Assembly: GCF_008831285.2 (NCBI RefSeq)
Contig: NW_022204822.1
Location: 1-39,528 of the forward strand
DNA length: 39,528 nucleotides
Direction: 5' to 3'
Source: Nymphaea colorata
Lineage: Eukaryota; Streptophyta; Magnoliopsida; Nymphaeales; Nymphaeaceae
The position numbers were made by a program, and so were the translations under genes. This document shows positions 39,215-39,528 of this stretch, piece by piece. The notes below the pieces were generated by a model, which saw only the letters and a list, made by a program, of their open reading frames with translations, made no database searches and was not told where the DNA came from. Every line of letters starts with the position of its first letter. The stretch's first letter is position 1.

Positions 39215-39528
39215 TTGGAATTACCTGCTTATTCTTATTTTATTCTCACAAGTACTTTATAGGAAATGGAACATGGATTAAACAATGTGCCAACCTGCTA
39301 AGTTCAAAAAAAAAGACACAAAATACAGTTGGCCTCATAGAGGGCTCATTGTTTGAAATTATTGGGTTGTACAAAAGGGTAAGCAGTGAGCCAAGTACCA
39401 AATGAATAGTTAGTACCTAGCCCATATTGAGTCGGGCCTAGGGCAGTCTTTTGACCCAAGGGCCTGACCAATAAATACTTTCCTCCTCAGACCTGCTTTA
39501 GCAAAAAGAACTGAAGTATGCAACTTTA
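38452..39528 (+). repeat. Dispersed long repeat, copy C (right edge cut by window)
   Basis: It matches copy B left part over its full length, including both GAAAGTGAAAGTGT blocks (38455 and 39066) and the GTAACAGATTTGGATTTTTTC block. It then matches copy B right part from about 39410. At 39397-39420 it has AGTAC, 13 other bases, then AGTAC, where copy B carries the 3.4 kb LTR. Copy C lacks about 60 bases present in B near 8680-8740. A GA microsatellite lies at 39170-39217. Confidence 0.85.

Overview
The window looks like nuclear DNA of a flowering plant. It is AT-rich and full of microsatellites. It holds several decayed Ty1/copia retrotransposons, one of them with a primer-binding site complementary to initiator methionine tRNA. 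It also holds a plant-type L1 LINE, hAT-like MITEs and a 3.4 kb Ty3/gypsy-style solo LTR. I cannot name the species. I found no intact protein-coding gene, no rRNA or tRNA gene and no CRISPR array. Most open frames are chance or shadow frames, and the recognisable coding sequence is broken transposon sequence.

Layout, left: a dispersed long repeat (copy A) fills about 1-1866. It is followed by a short dispersed repeat (2376-2640) and a decayed copia element on the minus strand (2902-4761) with a clear 349 bp LTR and PBS. An old LTR starts near 5994. Repeat copy B (7848-8886 and 12279-14246) is split by a GC-richer 3392 bp segment (8887-12278) with TGTT...AACA ends, best read as a solo LTR. 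A third copy (C) starts at 38452 and runs off the right edge. C carries the corresponding site without the LTR.

Layout, middle: 14.3-19.3 kb is mostly non-coding. It contains four short stretches on the + strand that look like exons of an unrecognised protein or proteins. A second copia element follows on the minus strand (about 19342-22165, gag to RT with deletions). Its gag is joined to an 880 bp LTR-like promoter segment carrying a 71 bp minisatellite.

Layout, right: 26.7-31.6 kb holds two different copia elements end to end. An Ale/Retrofit-type 3' half with its 3' LTR lies against the gag zinc knuckle of another copia lineage, which suggests a nested insertion. The Ale element is interrupted by about 400 bp of foreign DNA with a purine-rich minisatellite and two consecutive hairpins. 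A degenerate LINE ORF2 (endonuclease, RT, C-terminal domain) fills about 31960-34888. A duplicated non-coding repeat (35.55-37.2 kb) precedes copy C.

All five coding retroelements lie on the minus strand and all are inactive, with stops, frameshifts, deletions and lost catalytic residues. There is no operon-like or pathway-like cooperation between genes here. The most unusual points are the three-copy segmental repeat with a comparison site for the solo LTR, the minisatellite-promoter-gag chimera, an LTR-embedded open frame with an internal repeat, the double-hairpin insert, and the unexplained exon-like segments.
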